A stretch of DNA of 64,000 nt from DASRAU01 sp035638075 (lineage in GTDB: Bacteria > Acidobacteriota > Polarisedimenticolia > Gp22-AA2), in contig DASRAU010000028.1 of NCBI GenBank assembly GCA_035638075.1, positions 1-64,000 on the forward strand, given 5' to 3'. The notes beneath the pieces are model-generated. The model saw nothing but the letters and a program-made list of their open reading frames with translations. It ran no database searches and was not told the origin of the DNA. The position numbers and the translations under genes were made by a program. Shown here piece after piece: positions 36,787 through 45,507 of the stretch; position 1 is the stretch's first letter, and each line of letters opens with the position of its first letter.

Positions 36787-38556
36787 ATGGGCGCCCCCCG
36801 GATCCCGGGCGGGATTCCGCCGGGCGCCGCCGGCGCCGACCTCGACTTCTACCGCCTCGCCGATCGCTACCTCGCCGATCTGTTCGAGGCGTTTCCGTCC
36901 GCCGCCACCGCGGCCGGCTTCCATATCCACGACACGCGTCTCGACGACTGGAGCGCCGAGGGGGTGCGGGCGAAGATCGCCATGGCGCGCGGCCACCAGG
37001 GGGCGCTCGCTGCCGTCGACCCGGCCCGCCTGACTCCCGGCGCGCGCGTCGACCTCGGCATCCTCCAAAACGACACCGACTCGACGCTCCTGTCGCTCGA
37101 AGAGCTGCGCCCGCACGAGCGCGACCCGCAGTTCTTCGTGGACCTGCTCGGCAACTCGCTTCTCTACCTGACGCTGCTCGACCCCGACTCGCACGCCTGG
37201 CCGGAGCGGCTCGAGGGCGTGCGCGGCCGGCTGGAACAGACCGCCGATTTCCTCGCCGGGGCGCGCGCCACGCTCGACCGCCCGGCGCGCGTCGTCACCG
37301 AGATGGTGCTGCAGACGAACGCCGGCAACATCCGCTTCCTGACCGACCAGCTGCCGGGCCTCTTCGACAAGGCCCCGGCGCTGAAGCCTTCGCTCGAGGC
37401 GGCCAACCGGCAAGCGATCGCGGCTTTGAAGGAGTTCCAGGTGTTCGTCGAGCGCGACCTGCTGCCGCGATCGACCGGCGACTGGCGCCTCGGCGGCGAT
37501 CTCTGGGGCCGCAAGCTGCGGCTGACGCTGCAATCCGAGATGGACGCCGCCACCATCGCGCGCCGCGCCGAGGCGACGATCGCGTCGCTGCGCGAGCGCA
37601 TGCTCGCGGCCGCCGAGCCGCTGCACGCGCGTCTCTTCCCGGCGCACCGGCATGGCGAGCGCGGCGACGACCTGGTGAACGTCGTGGTGAGCGAGGTGAT
37701 GGGGGCGGTCTCGGAACACCGTCCGACGCGCGGCACCCTGTTCGAGACGGTCCGCCACGCGGTCGATCGCATCAAGGGCTTCCTGCGCGAGGAGGATTTG
37801 ATCAGCCTGCCGCCCGAGGACGATCGGCTGGCGATCGAGCCGACGCCGGGGTTCCTCGACGGAATGGCGGTCGCCTTCTTCAATCCGCCCCCGACCCTCG
37901 AGCCGTCGCTGAAGAAATCGTTCTGGATCTCCTCGGTGCCGCGCACCGGCTCGCCCGAGGAGGACGCCCGCATCGAGGCGTCGTTCCTGCGCGAGTACAA
38001 CGACTACGCGCTGCACGGACTCGCCATCCACGAGGCCTGGCCGGGACATTACGTGCAGTACTGGCACGCCTACCGTTCGCCGATGACGACCCTCTACAAG
38101 AAGGTGTTCTCGTCCGGCACCTTCGCCGAGGGCTGGGCCGTCCTGGCCGAGCGGCTGATGTTCGAGTCGGGCTACGGCGCCGACGATCCCGCGTTCCTGC
38201 TCATGCACCTCAAGCACGGGCTGCGGGCGCCGATCAACGCTTTGCTCGACGCGCGCCTGCACACAGGTTCCGGCAGCGACGAGGAGGCGGACCGCTTCAC
38301 CCTCGACCTGCTGCGACGCACCGGCTTCCAGGAGGAGACCGAAGCGCGCGGCAAGCTGCGCCGCGCCAAGGTCACCTCGACCCAGCTCTCGACCTACTTC
38401 GTCGGCCTGCTGGAGATGCAGGACCTGCTCGACGACGCGCTCGCCGCCGCCGGCCCGGCCACGCCGCGCAAGGAGATCCTCGACCGGATGCTCTCGTTCG
38501 GCACCATCCCGCCCCGCGACGCGCGCGCCCTGATGGGCCTTTCGCCCCGGCGCTGA
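36787..38556 (+). CDS. DUF885 family protein, putative zinc metallopeptidase
   Basis: 589 aa. The C-terminal half has the family motif HEAWPGHY (His415, Glu416, His421; an HExxPGH arrangement) and, ~45 residues later, EGWAVLAERLM, whose Glu would complete a gluzincin-like zinc site. The N-terminal helical part begins FYRLADRYLADLFEAFPSAATAAGFHIHD, typical of DUF885. There is no signal peptide, so it is cytoplasmic. It starts 1 nt after pgl and is presumably co-transcribed with the carbon operon, although no functional link is obvious. Length is normal. Confidence 0.85.
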   Translation: MGAPRIPGGIPPGAAGADLDFYRLADRYLADLFEAFPSAATAAGFHIHDTRLDDWSAEGVRAKIAMARGHQGALAAVDPARLTPGARVDLGILQNDTDSTLLSLEELRPHERDPQFFVDLLGNSLLYLTLLDPDSHAWPERLEGVRGRLEQTADFLAGARATLDRPARVVTEMVLQTNAGNIRFLTDQLPGLFDKAPALKPSLEAANRQAIAALKEFQVFVERDLLPRSTGDWRLGGDLWGRKLRLTLQSEMDAATIARRAEATIASLRERMLAAAEPLHARLFPAHRHGERGDDLVNVVVSEVMGAVSEHRPTRGTLFETVRHAVDRIKGFLREEDLISLPPEDDRLAIEPTPGFLDGMAVAFFNPPPTLEPSLKKSFWISSVPRTGSPEEDARIEASFLREYNDYALHGLAIHEAWPGHYVQYWHAYRSPMTTLYKKVFSSGTFAEGWAVLAERLMFESGYGADDPAFLLMHLKHGLRAPINALLDARLHTGSGSDEEADRFTLDLLRRTGFQEETEARGKLRRAKVTSTQLSTYFVGLLEMQDLLDDALAAAGPATPRKEILDRMLSFGTIPPRDARALMGLSPRR

Positions 38557-38594
38557 CCGCGGCGCTCATCGCTGACGACCAGGGAATGCTCCGC

Positions 38595-39095
38595 ATGCGC
38601 TGGCCGGCCGCCGTCGCCTGCGCCTTCTCCCTGGCTTGCGCCCTCTGCCTGTCGTGCGCGACGGCTCCGCCGCCGGCGCCTTCTTCCGAGCTGGCGCCCC
38701 CCTGCCCCGACAACGTCGTCATCCCGGTCGGCGCGGGGCAGGGAGTCATCCTGACCGGCGCGGCCGCTGATGTCGGCGGTCATGGGAAGGTCACCGGCAC
38801 CTGGACACCGGCGACGGCAGACGTCCTGCAGGCGGAAGCGGGGCTCGCGAAATACCTGGCCGGCGCAGCCCCCAGGCTCGCCGTCAAGTACTCGAGCTAC
38901 GTCAGGCAGTACACGGGGTTCGTCGTCGACTCCCGCCGGAAAATCCACATGAACTTCCTCTGCTGGAAGCCCGACACTCCCGGCTGGCGCTGCTCGCCGG
39001 TCGCCGTCCTCGACGGGGGCGACTGCTACTTCCAGGTGGACTACGACATGACGACCGGGGAGTACGAGAACCTCCAGGTCAACGGGTACGCCTGA
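38595..39095 (+). CDS. Small exported protein, possible lipoprotein, unknown function
   Basis: 166 aa from the ATG at 38595, which has AGGGA 9 nt upstream; an ATG at 38586 directly abuts that site and is less likely. The N-terminus is hydrophobic and ends in a cluster of Cys with a lipobox-like LSC (Cys21), followed by a Pro/Ala linker. The mature part has VIPVGAGQGVILTGAAAD, a hydrophobic strand region, and two Cys near the C-terminus (WRCSPVAV, GDCYFQVDYDM) that may form a disulphide. I do not recognise the family. It lies 38 nt after the DUF885 gene and could be the last gene of that operon. Confidence 0.6.
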   Translation: MRWPAAVACAFSLACALCLSCATAPPPAPSSELAPPCPDNVVIPVGAGQGVILTGAAADVGGHGKVTGTWTPATADVLQAEAGLAKYLAGAAPRLAVKYSSYVRQYTGFVVDSRRKIHMNFLCWKPDTPGWRCSPVAVLDGGDCYFQVDYDMTTGEYENLQVNGYA

Positions 39096-39211
39096 CCTTC
39101 CGATTCCCGATCTTGCGGTCGGCTCAGGCGGCCTTCACACGACCGCCACCGTTTCGTCACCCCGGCCCCATGCGCGAGGCCCATGCTGACCATGCCCAAG
39201 GAGGACAACCC

Positions 39212-39451
39212 ATGGTTCTCGACGAAGGGACGAACGAAATCCTGGTCATCCGGGACCCTTTCCGTTCCCGGATTGAAGTGCACCTCAAGGGGGAGACGCC
39301 CGACTCGTATGCGATGGGCCGCCTGACGCCGTTCGAGGCGCGCCGGCTCGCCGCCATCCTGCTCTTCCAGGCCGGCAAGCTCGATCGGGCGACGGGGGAC
39401 CGGAGCGACCTGCCGGAGCGACCGCGTCCGTCGCTGCGCGCCATCCGCTGA
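39212..39451 (+). CDS. Small conserved protein of an unnamed paralogous family (member A)
   Basis: 79 aa, ATG with a very strong AAGGAGG upstream. The N-terminal half forms predicted strands (ILVIRDPFRSRIEVHL). The C-terminal half has the block LTPFEARRLAAILLFQAGKLDRA, followed by a basic tail ending SLRAIR. The same block occurs in the small proteins at 47222 (LTRDEARRLAASILFEAGKV) and 50693 (LTGDEARRLAAQLLFQAARLDRA, tail HLRAIA). There are no Cys, membrane segments or known motifs. Three copies within 12 kb on both strands suggest a family kept for a regulatory or nucleic-acid-linked task, but no function can be assigned. Confidence 0.7.
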   Translation: MVLDEGTNEILVIRDPFRSRIEVHLKGETPDSYAMGRLTPFEARRLAAILLFQAGKLDRATGDRSDLPERPRPSLRAIR

Positions 39452-39511
39452 CAGAAAGTTGCGTAGTCTTTCGTACTCGAAATCCGGTGGCGCGCTTGGC
39501 AGAATCTTCGA

Positions 39512-39952
39512 ATGCAGGTGCGCAACCACACGTCGAAAAAGCAGAACGAGCACGATGTCTATGTCGTCCACCGCTTCTTCGAGCTGCTCCACCGCAAGGA
39601 GTTCGATCAATGGGAGGAGCTCTGGAACGATCTCGGGCGGTTCGTCTTCTTCTATCCGCCCGACGGCTTCCCGGCGTTGATCGAAGGGAAGGCGTCGATC
39701 CGGTCGGCGATCCAGTCGGTCTTCGACGTCTTCATGACGTACACGTACGACATCACCGCGCTCTACCCCTCTCCTGAAATGGGTTCCGTCTGCGTGGAAT
39801 ACAAGGTCCGCGCGACGCTGACGAACGACGAGGAGTACTGCGGCAGCAACCTCGCGGTCTTCCTGTTCCAGGAGGGGCTCATCACGAACCTCCACCTGTA
39901 CTCCGACCCACGCGGGTTCCAGGTCGTCGTGGACGCGCAGCCGAAGGCCTAG
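39512..39952 (+). CDS. NTF2/SnoaL-like fold protein
   Basis: 146 aa. The pattern VVHRFFELLHRKEFDQWEELWND, then a Pro-rich turn (YPPDGFPALIEGKASIRSAIQSVFDVF) and alternating strands to DLNLHLY-like NLHLYSDP, is that of the SnoaL/NTF2-like fold, used by many small isomerases, hydrolases and carrier proteins. No specific catalytic set is recognisable. There is no ribosome site; CAGAAT lies just upstream. The stop codon is shared with the convergent DoxX gene in the palindrome CTAG (39949-39952). Confidence 0.75.
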   Translation: MQVRNHTSKKQNEHDVYVVHRFFELLHRKEFDQWEELWNDLGRFVFFYPPDGFPALIEGKASIRSAIQSVFDVFMTYTYDITALYPSPEMGSVCVEYKVRATLTNDEEYCGSNLAVFLFQEGLITNLHLYSDPRGFQVVVDAQPKA

Positions 39953-40404
39953 CGCCGGCGCAGCCAGCCGTCGAGCGACAGGACGTCCTCGGCGTGCGGC
40001 ATCACCAGCACGAACAGCAGCAGCGCCGTGCGCGGGATGACGTGCGTGTGGAATTCGTAGAGCGGGTCGGCGAGCAGGTGCCCGAAGGTCACGGTGACCA
40101 GCACCGCGCCGAGCGCGATGCACGCCTCGCGCACCCTCCACCCGATCAAGAGCAACGCCCCCGCCAGGAATTCGACGAACGGGATGGTCGTCCCGACCGC
40201 CCACAGCGACCACATCGGCAGGAACGAGTCGGCATAGGGGCCGGCGAACCACTTGCGCGCGTGCTCGAGCGGGCCGAGCGTGAAGACCTTCCACGTCCCG
40301 GCCATGAAGAAGATGAGCCCGAGGACGAGGCGGCCGAAGAGGATCGCCCAGGCCCGGTTCGAGACGGCCCCGGGCCATCTCCGGCGCGGGTCGCCCGCCG
40401 TCAC
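39949..40404 (-). CDS. DoxX family membrane protein
   Basis: 151 aa from a GTG start that overlaps the stop of the acetyltransferase gene (GTGA). Four hydrophobic helices (about residues 18-37, 65-87, 90-110 and 120-137) and the pattern LGLIFFMAGTWKVF, PFVEFLAGALLLIG fit the DoxX family (quinol oxidase subunit-like/stress-related membrane proteins). The C-terminus HAEDVLSLDGWLRRR is cytoplasmic and basic. It is the last gene of a tightly packed minus-strand run (DUF72-GNAT-DoxX, each joined by a 4-nt overlap). Confidence 0.8.
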   Translation of the reverse strand: MTAGDPRRRWPGAVSNRAWAILFGRLVLGLIFFMAGTWKVFTLGPLEHARKWFAGPYADSFLPMWSLWAVGTTIPFVEFLAGALLLIGWRVREACIALGAVLVTVTFGHLLADPLYEFHTHVIPRTALLLFVLVMPHAEDVLSLDGWLRRR

Positions 40405-40919
40405 CGCCGGGAGGTCTCTTTCAGGTGCAGCAGCGGGAACGGGCGGCCGGCGCCGTCCACCGGCGACCGGCCGGCCACCTCGAAGCCGCAGGCCTGCCAG
40501 AACTTCAGCGCCTCGGGGTTCTGCTCGTTGACATCGGCGGACAACGGCGCGGAGCGCAGGCGGCGGGCGAGGTCGACCAGCCGCCGGCCGTGGCCGCGCC
40601 GCAGCCGCTCCGGCGTGATGAACAAGGCCTCGACCTTGTCGCCGGACAGCCCCATGAATCCCGCGATGACGCCGTCCACGTCCACCAGCACCCAGAGCTC
40701 GAGCGCGGGAAGCGCCTGGTCGCGCACCGCCGGCAGCAGCGCCGTGATGTCAGCTTCGGTCAGGAACGTGTGGGTCGCCGTCACCGAGCGCTGCCAGAGA
40801 TTCGCGAGCGGCTCGTGATCCTCGGGCGTCGCCTTGCGGATGGTCGTGACCTTCGCGTGGGCCGGACGGATCTGCGGCCTCGCCCCGAACGGGTTCGGCT
40901 TCGCTCCGAACGGATTCAC
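40401..40919 (-). CDS. GNAT acetyltransferase, YjaB-like
   Basis: 172 aa from a GTG that overlaps the DUF72 stop. From residue ~24 the sequence follows E. coli YjaB closely in pattern: TIRKATPEDHEPLANLWQRSV, FMGLSGDKVEALFITPERLRRGHGRRL (the acetyl-CoA loop R-x-x-G-x-G/H), then DVNEQNPEALKFWQACGFEVAGRSP and PFPLLHLK. The first 23 residues are an oddity: NPFGAKPNPFGARPQ, an imperfect tandem repeat not seen in the family. Substrate unknown. Confidence 0.85.
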   Translation of the reverse strand: MNPFGAKPNPFGARPQIRPAHAKVTTIRKATPEDHEPLANLWQRSVTATHTFLTEADITALLPAVRDQALPALELWVLVDVDGVIAGFMGLSGDKVEALFITPERLRRGHGRRLVDLARRLRSAPLSADVNEQNPEALKFWQACGFEVAGRSPVDGAGRPFPLLHLKETSRR

Positions 40920-41869
40920 CGGCCGTTTCTCCTGCGCAGAAGGTCCATGAGCGCGGCGGCATCATACGCCCGGGCGAGCCCGAGCCGATCCATCAACCCG
41001 CGCGCGTCCGCCGGGGCGCGCAGCTTCACATCGGTGTTGTCGAAGTAGCAGAAGACGTCGCGCCCCTCCGGTCGCGCCGGCGCCGCGGCGCACACCCTCA
41101 CCGCATCAGGGGGCAATTCCCGCGGCTCGCGGCCGCGGCGCCAGGCGCGGATCGCCTTCGCCCATCGGTCGAGCGACCGGATGCTGTACCCGCTCTGGTA
41201 CATCTTCCGGTCGCCGTGCAGGCGCAGGTACATGAAGTCGGCGGTCACGTCGCGCGGCATCGGCCAGGTGCGGGCGGTCTCGGCGACGACCAGCGCCACC
41301 CCGTGCTCGCGCAGGAGATCGACGAAGCGCCGATCGAGGAACGACGCATTGCGGATCTCCACCGCGTGCCGCATCGGACGCGGCCGGTCGATGGCCAGCA
41401 CGCTGCGGCCGTGCATGCGCGGGTGACGCCGGCGCGCCAGCCGCAGCGCGGCCTCGGTGTCGTGCGGCAGCATCCGGAAGAACGCCTCGAAGCGCTTCGG
41501 CCGGAACTTCAGCCATGGGGCGAACTGCCAGAGAATCGGCCCCAGCTTCTCGTGCAGCGCCAGGAGCCCCGACGCCAGGAAGTTCGCCAGCGGCTGCTCC
41601 ACGTCGCGCAGCTTGAGCATGTGGGTGATGAAGCGCGGTCCCTTGACGCTGAAGACGAAGCGGGCCGGCGTCGCCGCGGACCAGGCGCGCCAGTTCGGCG
41701 GCGGCTGCAGGGAATAGAACGAGCCGTTGATCTCGATGCTGTTGAAGTTGTGCGCCGCGTACGGCAGCTCGAGCCGCTGCGGCAGCCCCTTCGGGTAGAA
41801 GACGCCGCGCCACGGCTCGTACCGCCAGCCGGAGATGCCGATGCGGACATGGGTCCGGGTCGATGCCAT
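40916..41869 (-). CDS. DUF72 family (YecE-like TIM-barrel) protein
   Basis: 317 aa. Motifs: IGISGWRYEPWRGVFYP, HNFNSIEINGSFYSLQPPPNWRAW, FVFSVKGPRFITHMLKL, LGPILWQFAPWLKF, the VEIRNASFLD strand and YLRLHGDRKMY, ending in CYFDNTDVKLRAPADARGLM. All are hallmarks of the DUF72/YecE family, whose biochemical role is undefined though a TIM-barrel fold is known. It is cytoplasmic and of usual length. Its stop overlaps the start of the acetyltransferase gene; upstream lies the HAD gene, 91 nt away. Confidence 0.92.
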   Translation of the reverse strand: MASTRTHVRIGISGWRYEPWRGVFYPKGLPQRLELPYAAHNFNSIEINGSFYSLQPPPNWRAWSAATPARFVFSVKGPRFITHMLKLRDVEQPLANFLASGLLALHEKLGPILWQFAPWLKFRPKRFEAFFRMLPHDTEAALRLARRRHPRMHGRSVLAIDRPRPMRHAVEIRNASFLDRRFVDLLREHGVALVVAETARTWPMPRDVTADFMYLRLHGDRKMYQSGYSIRSLDRWAKAIRAWRRGREPRELPPDAVRVCAAAPARPEGRDVFCYFDNTDVKLRAPADARGLMDRLGLARAYDAAALMDLLRRRNGR

Positions 41870-41960
41870 GACGGACCCATCCTCGCCCGCCGCAGGGCGG
41901 CCGGCGAGTCAGGAGATCTGCGGGGAGGCGCCCGGGCGGGTCATCGCAACCCGAGGGCGG

Positions 41961-42959
41961 TCACTTCTCGAAGGGGAAGAGACGCTTCCACTCGATCTTC
42001 ATGTCCACGACCGTCCAGCCGCGGGCGTTCGCCTCGTCCCAGGCCTTGTCCAGCCTGCCGATCGACGAGGTGCGGTCGTAGGCCGTTTCCCGCACCCCGT
42101 CGGTGTGGCGGACGAGCAGGCAGAAGCGGGCGCCGGTGCCGCCGGCCGTCCACTCGAGCATCTGCTGGTCGCCGTCGGAGTTGCCGAACGCGGCGATCGG
42201 CCGCCGCCCGATGACCTGCTGGATGCCGACCGGCTTGCCGGGCCCGTCGTCGACGAGGTCGATCTCCGGCAGCTTCAGGAGGACCGGCTGATCGCCGCGC
42301 GTCTCGAACTTCAGCCTGCCGCGGCTGCCGACCACCTGCTCCGGCGGGATGCCGTAGACGCGCTCGACCCACGGCCGCATGAACTCGACGCCGCCGCCCG
42401 AGACGATGTACGTCTTGAACCCCTGGGCGCGCAGGTAGGCGAGCAGCTCCAGCATCGGCTGGTACACCATCTCGGTGTAGAGTCGCTGCGTGCGCGGATG
42501 CTTCGCGGAGCCGATCCAGTCCTGCACCGTCCGGCTGAACTCGTCGGTCGTCATTCCGGTGTGGGTGGCCAGCATCATCGCGCCCACCGCCTTCTCCCCG
42601 CCCGCCAGCGCCCCCTTGATGTCGCCGGCGAGGACCGACTTGAACGGCTCGGTGTCTCTCCACTCCGGGTGCTGCGGCGCCAGCGCCCGCACCCGGTCGA
42701 TCGCGAAGGCGAACTGGAAGTAGAACGGCTGCTCGGACCAGAGCGTCCCGTCGTTGTCGAAGACGGCGATCCGCTCCGCCGGCGGGACGAAATCCTTCCC
42801 GCCAGGCTTCGTCACCCGCCCGACGAACTCCACGATCGCCCGGCGCGAAGGGCCTTCGTTCCATGACGGCAGCGCCGCCGCGGGGGACGAAGCCGGTGCG
42901 AGCGCACCCGCGAGGGCGGCGCCGATCAGGATCCCGGCGGCGATGCGGGCTGGCCTCAT
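41961..42959 (-). CDS. Exported HAD-superfamily phosphatase
   Basis: 332 aa. A signal peptide (about 1-29) precedes the HAD domain, so it acts in the periplasm. Motif I is AVFDNDGTLW, with both Asp residues at the expected places. Motif II is YIVSGGGVEFM, and motifs III/IV lie near GRRPIAAFGNSDGDQQML. The long helical cap (residues ~75-170) and the phosphoserine-phosphatase-like order fit the acid-phosphatase-like HADs often found beside DUF2950/DUF3300 genes. The start is 13 nt downstream of the DUF2950 stop, so it belongs to that operon. Substrate unknown. Confidence 0.88.
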   Translation of the reverse strand: MRPARIAAGILIGAALAGALAPASSPAAALPSWNEGPSRRAIVEFVGRVTKPGGKDFVPPAERIAVFDNDGTLWSEQPFYFQFAFAIDRVRALAPQHPEWRDTEPFKSVLAGDIKGALAGGEKAVGAMMLATHTGMTTDEFSRTVQDWIGSAKHPRTQRLYTEMVYQPMLELLAYLRAQGFKTYIVSGGGVEFMRPWVERVYGIPPEQVVGSRGRLKFETRGDQPVLLKLPEIDLVDDGPGKPVGIQQVIGRRPIAAFGNSDGDQQMLEWTAGGTGARFCLLVRHTDGVRETAYDRTSSIGRLDKAWDEANARGWTVVDMKIEWKRLFPFEK

Positions 42960-42972
42960 GGCGTGGGGCGGA

Positions 42973-43953
42973 CTACGGCTCCTCGACCGGCTTCCAGGTC
43001 TTGTCGGGGTTGAACAGGGTCATCGCCTTGAAGGTCTGGAGCGTCGTCTCGCCGAGATCCTTCTCGTAGACGACGCCGTCGTGGCTGACGATGAACGACA
43101 TCACGCCGGTCGAACCGTACTCGATGGGAGCGGCCAGAAGCGCGAAGCCGCCGATCATCGCCCCCTTGACCACGAAGTCCAGGCGTCCCAGCGGCGCGGC
43201 GGGCCCCTGCCCCTTGAGGATCTTGAAGAGATAGCCGTGGTACGGCTCCAGGCGGCTGTTGTACCCCTCGGCGATCGCCTTGGCGATCGGCTCGGCGATC
43301 GGCCCCTCCCACGCGCCGTTCGCGTTCTGCCACACGAGGCCGTCCTGCTTCCCCGGGGTGCTGACGATCTTCTGGGCGTACTGGTTCACCCGCGAATCGC
43401 CGTGCTTGGTGAGGGCATACTCGTCCTGCGCCTCGACGAAGCCGCGACAGACCCGGATGGCGTCGATCTCGTTGCGCCCGATCCGGCGCCGCAGCAGCTC
43501 CACGCGGCCGCCCTTCGCGTCGAAGCGCCACTGGCCGCTCGGCGTCTGCACGATCGGGATCGGCGTCGGCCAGTCGTCGGGGCCGACGTTGAGGATGGCG
43601 ATCTTCGGGTTGGTCGAGTCCACCACGACCGCGTGCTTCTGGTGCGCCTGGTCGGCGAACTCTCTGGCGGTGTTCTCGTCCTGCACATGGTCGGCGCTGA
43701 CCACGAGATCGAGGCCGGCCGAACCCAGGATCTTCTTCAGCCCCTCCAGGTCGAAGGCCCCGGCCGCGGCGATGAGCGCCTCGGCCGCCTTCTCCGGCGT
43801 CGCGAAGGTCATCTGCGGTGTCGCCGGCTTCGGGGGCGGCGTCGCTGTCTTCGGGGCCGTCGTAGGGGGCTTCGGCGGAGTCGTCGACTGCGCCACGGCG
43901 AACGAGACGGCGAAGAGTCCCCCGACGAGTGCCGACACGGTCGCTCGCCTCAT
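42973..43953 (-). CDS. DUF2950 family exported protein
   Basis: 326 aa, ATG at 43953 after GGAGG. A signal peptide (about 1-21) is followed by a Thr/Pro-rich spacer (residues ~24-50), then ATPEKAAEALIAAA and the core DUF2950 signatures EIDAIRVCRGFVEAQDEYA, QDGLVWQ, PYHGYLFKILKGQGPAAP and FALLAAPIEYGSTGVMSFIVSHDGVVYEKDLG. The family has no assigned biochemical role. It lies 4 nt after the DUF3300 gene, a pairing that recurs in other genomes and suggests the two exported proteins work together. Confidence 0.92.
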   Translation of the reverse strand: MRRATVSALVGGLFAVSFAVAQSTTPPKPPTTAPKTATPPPKPATPQMTFATPEKAAEALIAAAGAFDLEGLKKILGSAGLDLVVSADHVQDENTAREFADQAHQKHAVVVDSTNPKIAILNVGPDDWPTPIPIVQTPSGQWRFDAKGGRVELLRRRIGRNEIDAIRVCRGFVEAQDEYALTKHGDSRVNQYAQKIVSTPGKQDGLVWQNANGAWEGPIAEPIAKAIAEGYNSRLEPYHGYLFKILKGQGPAAPLGRLDFVVKGAMIGGFALLAAPIEYGSTGVMSFIVSHDGVVYEKDLGETTLQTFKAMTLFNPDKTWKPVEEP

Positions 43954-43957
43954 CGCG

Positions 43958-45472
43958 CTACCTCCGGCGGCCACCGCCGCCTCCTCCTCCGAAGGAACGT
44001 CCCCCCATGCTGCTGGCGCCACGGCTGCTGTTGGCGCGCGCCCCCGCGCCGCTGTAGCCGCCGCCGCTGCCGAATCCTCCGCCGCGGCTGCTGCTTCCGC
44101 CGCGGCTGCTGCCGCCCGAACCGATGCTCTGGTTGCCGATGCGGTCCCCTCCGGCGCCTCCGCTCCCGCCGCGGCCGGCCGCGTCGCGCGTGCCGGCGCT
44201 CGGGCCGCCTCCGAGGCCGCCCCCGGCACCGCCGCCGAGGTTGCCGCTTCCGCCCGCGCCGCCGGCGCGGTTGTTGCTCGCCGCCCCGGCGCCGCCGGCC
44301 TTCGACTGCCGCGACTGCAGTGAATCGCCCCGCGCGTTGCCGCCGTACTTGTTGGCGGTCGCCTTGTCGCCGTACGGGGCGCCGCCGCGGTGCGACGGAT
44401 TGTGCGACCACTTCTGGCCGCCGCCTCCCGCGCCGCCCCCCTTGTTGTTCGCCCCGGCGCCGCCGCGGTTGCCCGCTCCGCCGCCGCGGTCGGAGGTTCC
44501 GGCGCTGGCGCCGCCGGTCCCCTGGCCGCGGTTGCCGGTCCCCTGGCCTCCCTGACCGCGGTTGCCTCCGGTGTTGATCTCGTTCTTGTTGAAGTTGTTG
44601 TTGACGTTGATGTCGACGTCGCCTCCGCCCCAGCCGCAGCCGCAGCACGAGCCGCCCCAGATCGCCGCTCCCCACATCACGCCGAACGAGAACGACACGA
44701 AGGCGGCGCCGGGCGGATACGGCGGGTAGTAGATCGGCGGGTAGGGATAGATCGGCGCGCCGTAAACGACCGTCGGGCTGTACGACGGCACGTAGACCAC
44801 CTCGGGGTTCGCCGACTCGACGACGATGATGGTCTGAGGGGGATCCCCCTCCTTCTTCTCGGTCACCTTCTGCTGCTCGTTCGACTTCAGGGCGCCCTTG
44901 TCCTGCGCCTTCTTGCGCATGCGCTGGGCGGCTTCCATGACGTCGGCCTGCTGCGCCAGGAAGGCGTTGCCGAGGTCGGTCGTCCACTGGATGTCGTCGC
45001 ACAGCCGCTTGACGACGTCGGGGATCGCCGCCATCGACTGGATGCTTGCATCCCAGGGCTGCTTGGCGACGGCGTCCGCGAGCGCCTTGTCTTTGAGTTC
45101 CTTGTTCTTCGCCATCCACTGCTGCAGCTGCACCAGCTCCAGGGGGTAGGTCGAGGCGACGAGCACCTGGGCGAGCAGCGCGTCGGGATAGAGGGCGATC
45201 GGCGCCACCAGCGAGTCGAGCTGGTCGTTGGTCAGCTTGACCGGCTGATCGGCGGCCGCGGCGGGCGCCGCCTGGGCTCCCGTGGCGGATTGCTGGGCCG
45301 GGGCCTTGTCACCGCTCGGCGGAGGCGGAGGCGTCTTGTCCTCGGTGACGGGCGGGTTCGGCGACTTGTTCTCCTGCGCCAGCAGGACGAGCTCCCCGGG
45401 AGAGAAGACGAGAGCGCAGCAGAGAGCCGCCAGGAAAGAGCGCAGCGTTCTGCGGCTGGAACCACGAGCCAT
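43958..45472 (-). CDS. DUF3300 family exported protein with Gly-rich tail
   Basis: 504 aa. A signal peptide (1-32) and Pro/Ala spacer are followed by the DUF3300 domain (about residues 80-265): LDSLVAPIALYPDALLAQVLVASTYPLE, a QPWDASIQSMAAIPDVVKRL segment and the PEVVYVPSYSPTVVYGAP strand. A short hydrophobic stretch with Cys-Cys-x-Cys (WGGSCCGCGWGGG) comes next. The final ~220 residues are a Gly/Asn/Ser/Arg low-complexity tail, likely disordered and extracellular or periplasmic. Operon partner of DUF2950. Confidence 0.92.
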   Translation of the reverse strand: MARGSSRRTLRSFLAALCCALVFSPGELVLLAQENKSPNPPVTEDKTPPPPPSGDKAPAQQSATGAQAAPAAAADQPVKLTNDQLDSLVAPIALYPDALLAQVLVASTYPLELVQLQQWMAKNKELKDKALADAVAKQPWDASIQSMAAIPDVVKRLCDDIQWTTDLGNAFLAQQADVMEAAQRMRKKAQDKGALKSNEQQKVTEKKEGDPPQTIIVVESANPEVVYVPSYSPTVVYGAPIYPYPPIYYPPYPPGAAFVSFSFGVMWGAAIWGGSCCGCGWGGGDVDINVNNNFNKNEINTGGNRGQGGQGTGNRGQGTGGASAGTSDRGGGAGNRGGAGANNKGGGAGGGGQKWSHNPSHRGGAPYGDKATANKYGGNARGDSLQSRQSKAGGAGAASNNRAGGAGGSGNLGGGAGGGLGGGPSAGTRDAAGRGGSGGAGGDRIGNQSIGSGGSSRGGSSSRGGGFGSGGGYSGAGARANSSRGASSMGGRSFGGGGGGGRRR

Positions 45473-45507
45473 GCGAGCCTCCTCCGGGATTCCGGACGGA
45501 ACGGATC

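Noticed and set aside
40401..41869. DUF72-GNAT-DoxX cluster as a defence or toxin-antitoxin module
   Set aside because: The genes are intact housekeeping-type families in a simple overlapping operon; no toxin, antitoxin or nuclease signature is present.
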